NCBI GenBank assembly: GCA_019279435.1
Contig: JAAALK010000082.1
Location: forward strand, 20,923,116-20,987,115
DNA length: 64,000 nt
From: Zizania palustris
Taxonomy: Eukaryota; Streptophyta; Magnoliopsida; Poales; Poaceae
Reading direction: 5' to 3'
In this document: piece after piece, positions 35,072 through 45,584 of the stretch
Position numbering within the stretch: the first letter of the stretch is position 1
Layout of the letters: each line of letters starts with the position of its first letter
Translations under genes and position numbers: made by a program
The notes under the pieces: generated by a model
Told to the model about the DNA's origin: nothing
What the model saw: only the letters and a program-made list of their open reading frames with translations
The model's database searches: none

Positions 35072-38000
35072 ATGCCGAAGAAGGGAGTGGCGAAGCCCCT
35101 GGTTTTGGGCTCGAGCTCGGGCTCCGCCCAAGTGCAGGCGGCGGCGGCAGCGGCCGCGGCAGCGAAGCCCGCAGCTAGGCGACTGGGGCCGAGGGACCTT
35201 CGGACGCCCTCCGACAGATTTGAGCAGACCCTGGAGATGAGGGCTTCGATTTCTACGGAGGAGTCGGTCCGGAGAGCCTGCGAGGGGAAGATTGCAGCGA
35301 AAATCCAGTTAAGGGTCCCAGAGAAGTCGGAGGCCGTACCGAAGCCCCGTGCTGATGAAGTGGTGGTGTTTGAAGCCTTCTTCGAGGCCGGCCTCGGACT
35401 GCCTGCGGTGGGGATGCTGAGTGAAGTCCTCAAGGCCTACAACCTTGAGCTCCCTCAGCTTTCGCCCAACGCAGTGGCGAGGCTAGCTGTTTTTGAGTGG
35501 GCCATGAGGGCCGAAGGCTGCGAGGGTCGCGCGGACGTCTTCGTTGCTCTTCATGATGCCAACTGCCAGCCGAAGCCCAGGGAGGGGACGGACCGCGTCA
35601 AGAGGGCGCTGGCCTTCGGCAGCGCCAACTTCCAGCTCCGGAAGGAGTTCCAGGACGCCTTCCCTGCGAGGGCTGTAAACAACAAATGGTATTCGAGATG
35701 GGACCAAGAATGGTTCTACGCCTCCGTCGGCGCGAACTCACCCCTTCGGAGCACCAACGCTCACATACTGTACCGGCGCGAAGGGGTGGTGAAGACCAGC
35801 GAAGGCCTTCTTCAATCGAGGATCTCGCTGCTCCGAAGGGTGGCAGCGAAGATGAGCATGAGGGACCTTGCCGAAGAGTTTATTACCCTTCGGCTTAGCC
35901 CCCTCGCGCGCTCCTGGCCGGAGGGTCTCTTCCAGGCTTCGGGTCAGGGAGAACTCAGCGAGCTGGCCTTCGACCGCTTCTGTAAGACTTCGCGCTCTTC
36001 TTTTAATACTTGAACACTTTGGGCCTAACTCAACCTTTTCGTGTAGCCGACCTTGACATGAGGACTCCGGAGGAGGCCATCGCGGCGGCGGACCGAGTCG
36101 TCGGGACTCCGACCCCCGAGGAGCAGAATCAGCGCCTTGCCCTGGTGGGGTCCTGGGAGCGCTGGAACAGAGTGTGGACCGCGCTCGGCCTCGGGGGGCT
36201 CCCCGCTCTGCCGGACTTCGCCCACCTGGCTACCTCGTCGGCCGGAGCCAAAAGGGAAGAGGGGGGACGAGGACGAAGCGGATGCCTCGGGGGAGGCTGC
36301 GGCGAAGCCCGCAGCTACTCCGACTCCCAAGAAGGTCGCGAAGCCCCTGGCGGTGAGGGCTTCGGAGGCGGAGGCCGACGCACGCACTCCTGTTGCCAAG
36401 GAGGCCCCGGATGCCCCGGCGGAACCAGCTTCGGGCGCGGAGGTGGATGCGCCGGCTTCGCAGCGAGGGGGCTGGAGGACGCACTTAGCCCCTGGTTCCT
36501 TCCAAGAGATCTCTGATGATGGTAAAACCCCTTTTTCTCTTTGCATGCTTCTCTTCAATATGCAGGTTTTGACTTGGCTTTTCGCAGAGGACGAAGATGA
36601 TGCGAGGCCCACTGTGGCGAAGCCGGCAGGCGAAGGTGGGTCGAAGTCTGCCGAAGCGAAGCCCTCGGAGGCTTCGAGTAGCAGCAGCAGTGGCAGCGGC
36701 AGTGGGTCGGAGTCCGAGAGCACTTCGTCTGACGGCGAGGGCGGCGGAGACCGTGCGGACCTTCGAGGCGAAGAAGATGTCGACGTGGTGGGCCTGAGCC
36801 CCGCCTTGCCGGAGCCCGCGGAGACCACCGTGGCGGTGATTCACCCCTTCAAGCCGAGGGGGGGCGTGACGGCGGCAGCGATCCTCGGCTTCCGCGAGGC
36901 CTGCGCTTCTGCGGAGGAGGGGGACTTGGTGGCCCAGCTTAGCCACCGAGGTCCCACGGAGCTCTTCGTTAGCTCAAACGAAGTCCTTATGCGGGTGAGC
37001 GGAGCCCCTTGCAGCTTCGAGCTATACTTTGTCCCTTGGTTCACACTTAAGGTTTCTTGAATTCCTGCAGGCCCTCGCTTTGAACGCGGCGGCTTCAACT
37101 GCTGCCGACCGACGGATGGAGCGCCTTGCAGAAGAGAAGGAGGCCCTTCGCCGCGAGGTCTTGAAGGAAGCCGAGAAGCGGAGGCGGGCCGAGGCTTCGG
37201 CTGCTGAGGCGAAGGAAGCCTTGGCCTTGGAGACGGCTCGGCTCCGCGCGGAACTCCAAGCTTCGAAGGATGCCGAGGCTCGCCAGGCGAAGGAGAACGA
37301 GGAGCTCCGCCAGCGGGCTCGGGATCTTGAGAGCTTCGTTGTGGCTAACCTCGGCGAGGCCACTCAGAGCCTGACCGAGGTCCTTGAGAAGATAGGGACC
37401 GAGTGCCGGACTCCGGAATTTGGCGATCAGGACCCGATTGGGGACCGCGCTGATTTCTTGAAGACTGTGGCTTCGGTAGCGGACGAAGCGCTGACGGGCT
37501 TCGCACTTATGGCCGGTCGCGTCGCGGGCCAGGGGGTGCTGCATATGCTTCATGCCGCGGGGTGCGATCATCTTCGGGCTGCGACCTCCGTGACCCCAGT
37601 GGCCTTCGGGGGTCCGCACTTGGTGATGCCTCCGGGCGAAGTCCGCGGGGCCTGGCGGCGGCTGCAGGAGCCTTGGAAGGAGCAAGGCTGCGAGGCAGTC
37701 CTTGATCTCATGAAGGCCTTTCGACAACGTCGGTTCAAGGGGCCCGTCGACTCGGACAAGCCTTCGACCTCGACGACTCCGCCTCCGAAGGTGTAGATCT
37801 CCTTAGGCTTTTGTAATACCTAGCTGTAGGCTTTGTAAAAACTTATCAGTTTATTAATATGAATGCGGGGGTTTTTTATACCTGCCCAGGCTCAGCCTTC
37901 GAGCATAGACCTCGAAGTCATCGAGGACTCTGAAGGGCTTCGGCAACTGTGGGCGATTCTTGAAGTAGTTAGGTCCGAAGGCCCTCCTCGGTTTAAGCTT

Positions 38001-38354
38001 CCGAGGGGGCCTAGGGGCGAAGCCATTTCCGAAATAGCTCAGGACTTGCTAGCCGCTGTGAAGGAGGAGCCCCTTCAGAACCCCTTACCTTTGCCTTCGC
38101 GAACGGTGTTAGCGAGCGACGAGGCCCTAGACTTTTCTGCCTTCGACGCGGCCCCGCCTGCTTCGCAAACTTGGAGCAACCTGCAAAGCGGAAGTCGAAG
38201 CCTGTGGGCTTCGGAGCCTGGACGGGCCGGTCGAGGGAGAGCGGGCTCCGACGAGGCAACGTCCAGCCGAGGTGGCCCTGGCCGAAGAAGGGGCAAGCGA
38301 GGGTCGGGGGCTCGCACACGGTTCTTCTTAGGCTTAGATACAGATTATACGTAG
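35072..38354 (+). CDS. Five-exon accessory gene with PF04195-like domain and coiled coil
   Basis: Inferred exons are 35072-35981, 36047-36521, 36588-36994, 37071-37790 and 37890-38354, with GT-AG introns of 65, 66, 76 and 99 bases. Intron phases are 1, 1, 0 and 0. Exon 1 has an Ala-rich start and a PF04195-like domain (FEAFFEAGLGLP, LPQLSPNAVARL, FEWAMRAEGCEGRADVF). Exon 2 has LVGSWERWNRVWTAL and a basic/Ala/Pro linker. Exon 3 is acidic and Ser-rich. Exon 4 is a coiled coil rich in Glu, Ala, Arg and Lys. Exon 5 has LRQLWAILEV and ends FFLGLDTDYT. The least damaged of four copies: the only break seen is an apparent one-base shift in exon 2 near 36240-36265, which could be a mutation, an assembly error or unrecognised splicing. 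It lies antisense to its element. Function unknown; nuclear or chromatin roles would be speculation. Confidence 0.72.
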
Positions 38355-38396
38355 TTTTGTTTCCGAAGTATGTCTGTAACACACTTCTCGACATAC

Positions 38397-38402
38397 AATA
38401 AA
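38397..38402 (+). terminator. Candidate poly(A) signal of the accessory gene
   Basis: AATAAA lies 43 bases after the stop codon of exon 5, suitably placed for 3' end formation of the plus-strand transcript. Confidence 0.5.
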
Positions 38403-38929
38403 TTGGGCTTGTTATCTTCGCACACTTTGTCTGTATGCTTCGTGTTGTTTGACTTCGAACGTTTTAGATAGCCACGCTCGTACTGTTCATTACACTCGCA
38501 CACCTCGCATACATTCTTCCCCCCTATTGCTCGTGGCAGTTAGGGATTTAACCGTTGCTGGTGCGGGCAAAAAGTAAACATGCGAAGGGGTGCGCCTTTT
38601 CGGCGGCTTCGGATATTTGGTTTTGTGCCGAACGAAGGCCTCTTACGGGCTCCGAACGCATCAATTTGGTGCGAAGCAAGGCTTCCGCATACCCAATTTG
38701 AGCGAAGCATGCTTCGGCATGCCGGGATTTGGATGCTGTGCGCGAGCGGGGCTCTGAAACGCACTTAGATTATGGCGAAGTATGACTTCGAGACGCTTAG
38801 GCGTATAGTATATGAGCACGCGAAGCCAGGCTTCGGAGCGTGTTTAAATAATGAAGCAAGGCTTCGGAACTTGGTCCTGTAATGAGAGGGATATTTGGTG
38901 TGGATTCACCGAACCTGTGATAACGTGAG

Positions 38930-39420
38930 CCACCTTCGACTCTGAGCCACCTTCGACTCTGGGTCACCTTCGACCCTGGGATGCTTCGGGTGCGGAACCC
39001 GGAATCCCTGGATGCTTCGGGCGCGGAGCCCGGAATCCCTGGATGCTTCGGGCGCGGAGCCCGGAATCCCTGGACGCGTCGGGCCAGTGGCCCGGAGTCC
39101 TTTTAGCCCACTGCTACCGGCCCGGGGGCACTGTGTAGCCTTCGGAGGGGTACTCCGGGTTTTATAAAGCGAAGCAAGGCTTCGGTTTTAAGTAAAGGCA
39201 AAGCGTGGCTTCGGGTTTAAATAAGGCGAAGCATGGCTTCGGTTTTTGAACAAGGCGAAGCATGGCTTCGAGTTTCAATAAGGCGAAGCATGGCTTCGGT
39301 TTTTTGAACAAGGCGAAGCATGGCTTCGAGTTTAAATAAGGCGAAGCATGGCTTCGAGTTTCAATAAGGCGAAGCATGGCTTCGGTTTTTGAACAAGGCG
39401 AAGCATGGCTTCGAGCTTAT
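38930..39420. repeat. Three adjacent tandem arrays in the nested-element 5' interior
   Basis: From left to right, the first is ~18-20-bp units around GCCACCTTCGACTCTG (38930-38985). The second is three ~31-bp units around GCTTCGGGCGCGGAGCCCGG (38981-39080). The third is nine ~28-30-bp units around AAGGCGAAGCATGGCTTCGG (39168-39415). All lie between the primer-binding site and the gene end. The remainder of 38403-39690 is non-coding and holds scattered relatives of the third unit. Confidence 0.9.
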
Positions 39421-39689
39421 GTTAATGTAACTGCATATTGGTGCATCGGAGTAAGGCTTCGAGCGGTACTTACCTTGTAGCCCTCGGGCTCCGATGACCC
39501 TTGAAACGTGGAGCGGAGCTCTTGGCCGGAGAGTGGGCTCCGGTATGAGAAGGATGGAGGAAGGCGAAGGTGGCCTTCGATCTGCCCCCGAAGCCCCTAG
39601 CCGGAGGGTGCGCGAAGCGAGAAAGCCTCGATGCTCCCCCCTCGGGCGCACTTCGGGTTGCGGACAGTGGTAGAGAACTTAGCTTCTAG

Positions 39690-39716
39690 GACTAAGTTCC
39701 CCACGGACGGCGCCAA
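39690..39716 (-). other. Primer-binding site of the nested element
   Basis: On the minus strand this reads TTGGCGCCGTCCGTGGGG followed by AACTTAGTCC, one base inside the LTR. It matches Tat1-b and Tat1-c sites at all but one or two positions, and the following leader bases also match Tat1-b. Confidence 0.85.
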
Positions 39717-39717
39717 C

Positions 39718-40919
39718 TGTTGGAACAATTGCGTTAGTTCCAGCAGGTTTTTCTATGGTGGAGTATGATACGGAGAATGAACCTCGATGGGTTCTCACAG
39801 GGAGAGACAGGGTTTATACTGGTTCGGGCCTCCCCTAGGGGATAATAACCCTACGTCCAGTTTGTAGTGGATTTGGCGTGGTGTGCCTTGATGTGGAGAG
39901 GATAACTCCAGGGTCTCATGGCCCCCTGGAGCATGTGTCCATTACAAGGGCTTGGCCCTGCTTTTATAGGCACGCAGGCCAAAGGAAAAGACTGGGATGC
40001 CCCCTATGAGCCTCAGGCTCATAGGGGCAGAGAGGGGAAAGGGAGCTAGCTACAATACAAAAGGTGCCAGACAACTTTACAGCTTTACTGGCGTGTCAGG
40101 CTGCGCCAGGCTTTGACCATCTAAACGACATACCAGGGGCGGGGGCCCCCGGTATGGATTTGGCTCCGGAGGGCGGCCTCCGGACTTGGCTCCGGAGGGT
40201 GGCTTCCGGGGCGGGCTCCCGGTGAGCGGCCTCCGAACTGGGCTCCCGGAGGGCGGCCTCCGAACTGGGCTCCTGGAGGGCGGCCTCCGGACTGGACTCC
40301 GGAGGGTGGCCTCCAGGCTGGACTCCGGAGGGTGGCCTCCGGGCTTGACTCTCGGAGGATGGCCTCCGGACTTGGCTCCGGAGGGTGGCCTCCGGGCTTG
40401 ACTCTCGGAGGATGGCCTCCGGACTTGGCTCCGGAGGGTGGCCTTCGGGCTTGGCTCTCGGAGGGTGGCCTCCGGACTTGGCTCCGGAGGGCGACCTCCG
40501 AACTGGGCTCCCGGAGGGCGGCCTCCGGGCTTGGCTCTCGGAGGGTGGCCTCCGGACTTGGCTCCGGAGGGCGACCTCCGAACTGGGCTCCCGGAGGGCG
40601 GCCTCCGGGCTGGACTCCGGAGGGTGGCCTCCGGGCTTGACTCTCGGAGGATGGCCTCCGAACAGGACTCCGGAGGGTGGCCTCCGGGCTTGGTTCTCGG
40701 AGGGCGGCCTCCGGCGGCCTGCGCCCGGGCCTGAATTGGGGGCTCCGGGCCGGACCTCCGGGTCTTGGAGCTCCGAAGCTACGGGCCCCGAAAGGCACCT
40801 TGGGACCTGGAAACAACACTTAGAGAAAACAGGCTCCGACAGTACCTGGTTCTGGGCCGAAGGCTGTCGGAGGCTGACGTCATTTGGCCCTTGTTTAAGG
40901 GAAATATATTCCCCCAACA
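39718..40919 (-). repeat. 5' LTR of the nested element (1202 bp)
   Basis: It is the same length as 33423-34624 and I found no difference on reading. It contains the same minisatellite. Its outer edge is followed by the GGGTA target duplicate and then the rest of the Tat1-b LTR. Confidence 0.95.
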
Positions 40920-40924
40920 GGGTA

Positions 40925-41132
40925 AAAAGGTCTTTTCCTTAAAGTTTTTACCTATAAATACCCCCATTCTCACCCTGTAATAGGGATCGAATACTCAGAT
41001 ATTCAATACACAACTTGATATTTCTTTGAGCTATTATCCAATATGGAGGCTTGAGATAGTTCGCTTCACAAACACTTTGTTTGTTAGTTCTTAATCTTAG
41101 AGAACCTTTTAGCGTAATCTTTTACACCAACA
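40925..41132 (+). repeat. 3' LTR of Tat1-b, second part
   Basis: This continues the LTR broken at 33422, including TATAAATA (about 40952-40959), and ends TTTTACACCAACA at 41132. With the first part it totals 495 bp. Confidence 0.93.
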
Positions 41133-41576
41133 GTTAATAATAGGTGGCGATCCTGCAAATCAAAGTTGAAGAAACAATATTTCAACCGTGAAGAGAGATC
41201 TCTAGATTAATCATAAATGGGATACCAAGCAAAGTGAATGAACTTCAATGGAAAGCCCTCGTTGGATTTTGGTGTCGAGAACCACATAAGGTGCCACCCT
41301 TTATTTATCATGTATATGCTGTATGAAAGCAACGAGTGTAACATCACTTCATCACTCTTTTATATTTGCAAAAAGTATGTGCGATAAACTCTAGGATAAC
41401 AAAAGAACAGAAAAATGCACACACATCTAGGAGAAAAAGCCATGCTAGGCTGAACAAATAGATGGTGAGATATATTCATCCCAAGTTACTTATTGTATTC
41501 ACAATAATCTAATTCAGATCTGCAATGAGCCTCAATTTTCTCTGCTGTGCAGGAAGTTAACCACAAAAGGAAAATT

Positions 41577-42080
41577 AATAGGCTTGAATTATGGGAGGCT
41601 TGTCACAAGAAAAAGAATGGCACGTACACTACCCACAATGTGGATGCACTAATCGTACATTTTCTGATCCTAAGCATTTATGTTCAATCTGAATTTTTGT
41701 TTAACATTTTGTGACCTTGCACTATTTTTATTTCTATAGAATGCATCATATGAGGAATTAGAAGAAAGGCAACAAATCAACAATGGTAATCTTTCAGCTA
41801 AAGATTTTAATGAGGTGTTCAATGGGATAGTTGCTAAGGAGTTAAAAGCACAAGGGTACTATGATGATAAGTATTGGAGTGAAGTTTGAGTGTCCCAAGG
41901 TCTAACTTTTGTCACTCAAACTGCGGAAGAAAGAATGTACCAAGATAAAGTAAATGAAATGGAGAATAAGATGCAACACATGGGTGGTTTCATGAAGCAT
42001 TGACTTGGTTTCATGTTAAAAAAGTTTCCTGAAGAGGAATTCATCAAGGAAATGGTAGCCAATCTACATGATGATGCAGT
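41577..42080 (+). pseudogene. Probable CACTA (Ptta/En/Spm-type) transposase-associated gene fragment
   Basis: Exon-like sequence 41577-41654 encodes LELWEACHKKKNGTYTTHNV, which resembles the 'W..tH.kkdGty' block of the plant transposase family PF03004. A GT-AG intron candidate (41655-41739) leads in phase to 41740-41889, with SYEELEERQQ and AKELKAQGYYDDKYWSEV ending in TGA. A coiled, charged continuation (TAEERMYQDKVNEMENKM) follows with another stop. The family call rests on remembered motif shape only. The flanks (41133-41576 and 42081-42134) are AT-rich with no gene seen. Confidence 0.45.
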
Positions 42081-42134
42081 AAGCATCTGTTTCTTTTTCA
42101 GAATGGTAACTACATATTTTTCTCTCATTAATAG

Positions 42135-43695
42135 TGTGAAACCTAGTGAGGTTGCACAATGGTTTTTGTCTTTGTGATGAGTGATTGACAAGGTTACTCG
42201 ATCTAGACTGATGAGCAGGAGTGATGAGTGAGTGGTGGTTTGATTGCATCGATGAGATCGATGTGTGAATGGAGACTGTGTGCCGAGGGGATCGGTGTGC
42301 GTCGTGTTTCGTGTTTTTCCTTGCCTCATATGTGCAGGGTGGAGATGCTAACCAACTGTCAATGGCAGGGGATCAAGGGTCAAGCTGGGAGATCGATGTT
42401 AGAGGATCAAGGATGTCGTGTGAAGTTGAAGATGATCTTAGGAGTGCACGGGGAGATAGAGCAAGACATGGACGTATAGATGGTCGAGATTGTGTGCTGA
42501 GGGGATCGGTGTGTGTTGGGGGAAATACTTCATCCCTAGGACCTTCAAGATTAAGAGACAAAGACAACTCATAAAGTTCTAAGCCAAAGACTTGTCTCCG
42601 AATTGATGAAGGTTTAAAGCCGAAGGGTTCGACCAAATCCCAGTTCAAAGATACCCTCCGAAGGCTCCATCTCCGTAGTGGGAAACAGCAGGACTGACGG
42701 GATGTCTGCCTTATCTATCTTCTTCAGACATACTTTACCATTTTAGCCCTATTAGGGGTACCGAAATAGTTTCCACTATGTCGGTTGTAATTGAGGGGTA
42801 AAAAGGTCTTTTCCTTAGATTTTTTACCTATTAATACCCCCCTTCTCACCCTATAATAGGCATCGAATAGGCTTGAGATAGTCCGCTTCACAAACTCCCT
42901 GTTTGTTAGTTCTTAAATCTTAAAGAACCTGTTAGCGTAATCTTTTACGCCAACAGTGTGTGTCGTGTTTCGTGTTTTGCCCTGTATCATGTGTGTAGGG
43001 TGGAGATGCTATCCAACTGTCAACGGTGGGTGATCAAGGTTCAAGCTGGGAGCTCGATGCTAGAGGATCAAGGATGCCGTGTGAAGTTGAAGATGATCTT
43101 AGGAGTGCACGGGGAGATAGAGCAAGACATGGACGGACAGATGGTTGAGACAGTGTGACGATCAAGTAAGCGAAAGGGATGCCAGTGCAAGTGATCAGGC
43201 TTGAGGGACATCAAGAGCAGGAGAGACTTGCTGGCGATCGAGTTCGCGGATTGGCGTCACATGTCGGCGATCGACGAGGCTTTGTCGGTTTTTGCTGAAA
43301 ACTGTCACATCAAAAAATGTTTTTAATTCCAGTAATTAGGAGTTTATTTTTCTATCTAGTAGTCTAGATTAAGTGTAATCTTTTAGTATTTTTTGGAATT
43401 TTAAAATTCTGAAAAATATTAAAAGAATAGGGTCAATGTTGTAATAAATTAGGAGTATACATTAATGTATTTTTCAGAATTGATAATTCTGAAAATACAT
43501 TAAGGCAATTAGGTAAATACTTAGAACTTTAAATCTAATAGCATTTTGGAGATTTCCTTAATGCGCTTGCCTATATAAAATACTCCATGCCCAAGGGTTA
43601 GGGGACTTTTTTGGCTGTCATTTTGGTGGCTGTAATTTTGAGAGGTGGCTGGACATTTGATAGAACTTTTTGTCTGAAAATTTTGTGGGCTAAAG
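42135..43695 (+). repeat. Sirevirus remnant LTR, first copy, enlarged
   Basis: It is homologous to 45840-46692 but carries a ~215-bp tandem duplication (about 42270-42485 repeated to 43155). A solo Tat1-type LTR (42514-42955) sits at the start of the second unit. A TATA-like TATATAAAA is present near 43571. Confidence 0.75.
42514..42955 (+). repeat. Solo LTR of the Tat1 family
   Basis: It starts TGTTGGGGGAAATACTTC and ends TTTTACGCCAACA, and is 442 bp (shorter than the 495-bp type). It is flanked by a perfect 5-bp target duplication GTGTG (42509-42513 and 42956-42960), with no interior or second LTR. This is the expected product of recombination between the two LTRs of a full insertion. Confidence 0.93.
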
Positions 43696-44109
43696 AGTGG
43701 TATCCAGAAGTTCTCTTATAATCTCTCTGCGTTACTTTGCTTCTGAAAGAGCTTTTACTGTTGGTGTCCCAAATGAACTACAGCAGCTACCGTAGTGTTC
43801 CCTTTTTGATTTCTAGCGCCGAGACAACCACGTGCACCACCGATTTTTGATTTGCATCCTCTTTGTGTTTTTGGTCCTAGCTGTTGTCCATTTGCATATT
43901 CTTCGCTTCATCTTCTCGGCTTGGTATTCTTGCACTGATTGCTGAGGTCCGAGACTATTTCAAGAGTGCAGCCAAGCATTTCGCAGTGTACTGTGCCATT
44001 TCATGTTAGCGACGCCTTGTCGTATTATCTACAGGCTATCAGGTATGCATCATTTTTCCCCTGAGATACACTCTGCATGTTGTTTTATTTCTGGATTGAA
44101 TCTATTCCG

Positions 44110-44650
44110 AGAATCCTACTCAACCTACAAATGAAACTACTCAGCAAAAACCCAAGAAAACTATAAGATTTTCACTTGAGACCCATGCTCACACACCCAA
44201 GAGAGTGTATCGCTGCTCCTATTGTCATCGGGTGGGTCATTTGGTTGGGTTTTGCTTTCGTCGTATCATGGATGAACGACATTCGTTTGCAATGAGCTTT
44301 TAGGACATGCATTACCCATCTTTTGGTATGCATGAGTCTGATTTTCATTCTTATTCTGATTTTGAGGCTCCCCATGGTCCCGTGAGAGATTTTGCCCATC
44401 GTGGTGTACACCATGCTTCATATGGTGTTAGACCACGTGTAAGAGGTTTTGATTATCGACAGTTTAGGAGACCTCGTCGTTTTCCAAGCTCGCTCTTTGT
44501 AGATAGACCATGCACTTTTATCATGGTTCATACCACGTGCATAATGAGTATACTTCTTTACTTGGTTCTCGAGTTTTACAATGCAGGATTCCTAAATAGT
44601 TTTTTAACTCACCCCAACACTGAGCACTCGAGATCTTCTAGCATATTTTG
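44110..44650 (+). pseudogene. Sirevirus gag C-terminal fragment with zinc knuckle
   Basis: The frame contains YRCSYCHRVGHLVGFCFRR, a C-x2-C-x4-H-x4-C knuckle at 44214-44255, matching the second knuckle of Copia C. It is followed by His-, Arg- and aromatic-rich sequence (RGFDYRQFRRPRRFPSS). A TAG after FAMSF near 44300 breaks the frame. After ~44650 the frame ends in a purine tract AGGGGGAG. Confidence 0.75.
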
Positions 44651-45584
44651 AGGGGGAGTTGTGTAGGACTGCACGAGCTTCTATTATATGATTAATTCAT
44701 TTTACAAGTACATGCTTTATTATGCCTTTAAAGTATTGTCTCTAATACTGTTGATTATATTTTGCTTGAATACATCTGATATCTTTTATGAGCATGGCTT
44801 TTATTTGTGAAAATTTCAAAATGATCACTGCTTAGCCTAGAAACTAGCATGAATAGGTTGATTGCATTTGCTATCTTTTACATACCTAGTAGCTAGGTCC
44901 TTTTCACTTGGATGCTAATATGCAACTTGATCTTACCAAAAATATTGTGCTGAAAATATAAAAAATGAAAATGAAAAATGAATGAAGATGAAATGAAAAT
45001 GATTGATATTCATGCTATCTTGTGCTGAAATTGAAAAGATCTAGGTTGGTTTACTTTGTCGCACTACTTTGTTCTGGACTGCTTACCATAGCACTTTGGT
45101 ATGAACTGGGACATTGAAGTGTATCCAATGACTGTTTCTTTAAGCTTATGATGGTTTCAACCTAGGCTTAGCTTGGTAGGTTAGCATAAGGTTGACATGC
45201 AAATAACCCCTAGCACTAAAATGAAAAATAAAAAAATCAATCAAAAAACTTGAATCGATTGCATATCAAGTTTGTTGAAGCTCCTTATAGTGGGATATGT
45301 TTATCTGGTTATTATTTGATTAGTTTTTGCATCTTATGCCTTGCCATGTCTAGTATGCTAGTCTGAGTAGTGATACTTTTATTTGCTACAATCAAAAAAT
45401 GCTTGCTCATGCTTTTGTTTAGATGGTATTCACTTGAGATTGTCATACAATACTTTTACACAATATTCAAGGCAAATACTTGTTTGTACTGTAATTGGAG
45501 TTGCTCATGTTTCAGAAGCTTGCATCTATACTCTACCCTCACACCCCTCTTTGCATCATTTTTATCATCTTGATGCTTGCATTG

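Larger units (their letters stand above)
33423..40919 (-). mobile_element. Complete non-autonomous LTR element nested in the Tat1-b LTR
   Basis: The element is 7497 bp. Both LTRs are 1202 bp (33423-34624 and 39718-40919) and appear identical where I compared them. It is flanked by a perfect 5-bp target duplication GGGTA (33418-33422 and 40920-40924). The orientation is minus: the primer-binding site lies at 39716 and below, and the polypurine tract (GAGGGG on the minus strand) lies just beyond 34624. The 5.1-kb interior holds no gag, protease, RT or integrase, only repeat-rich leader sequence and the accessory gene in antisense orientation (35072-38354, plus strand). Primer-binding site, leader start, polypurine tract and LTR tip resemble Tat1. 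It is a recent insertion that must have used enzymes supplied in trans. Confidence 0.93.
22735..41132 (+). mobile_element. Tat-lineage Gypsy element Tat1-b, with a nested insertion
   Basis: In order this has the last ~33 bp of the 5' LTR, a primer-binding site, decayed gag-pol (22829-28226), ~60-bp tandem repeats, the antisense accessory gene (28925-32671), a polypurine tract and a 3' LTR starting at 33136. That LTR is interrupted at 33422 by a 7.5-kb element and resumes at 40925 to 41132. The two LTR pieces (287 + 208 bp) sum to 495 bp, the family LTR length. The Tat lineage is inferred from the second, archaeal-type RNase H after the RT-linked one and from the extra antisense gene. Confidence 0.9.

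Noticed and set aside
39168..39415. Regular ~29-bp repeats resembling a CRISPR array
   Set aside because: The units are directly adjacent with no unique spacers, in a plant retrotransposon; this is a tandem repeat.
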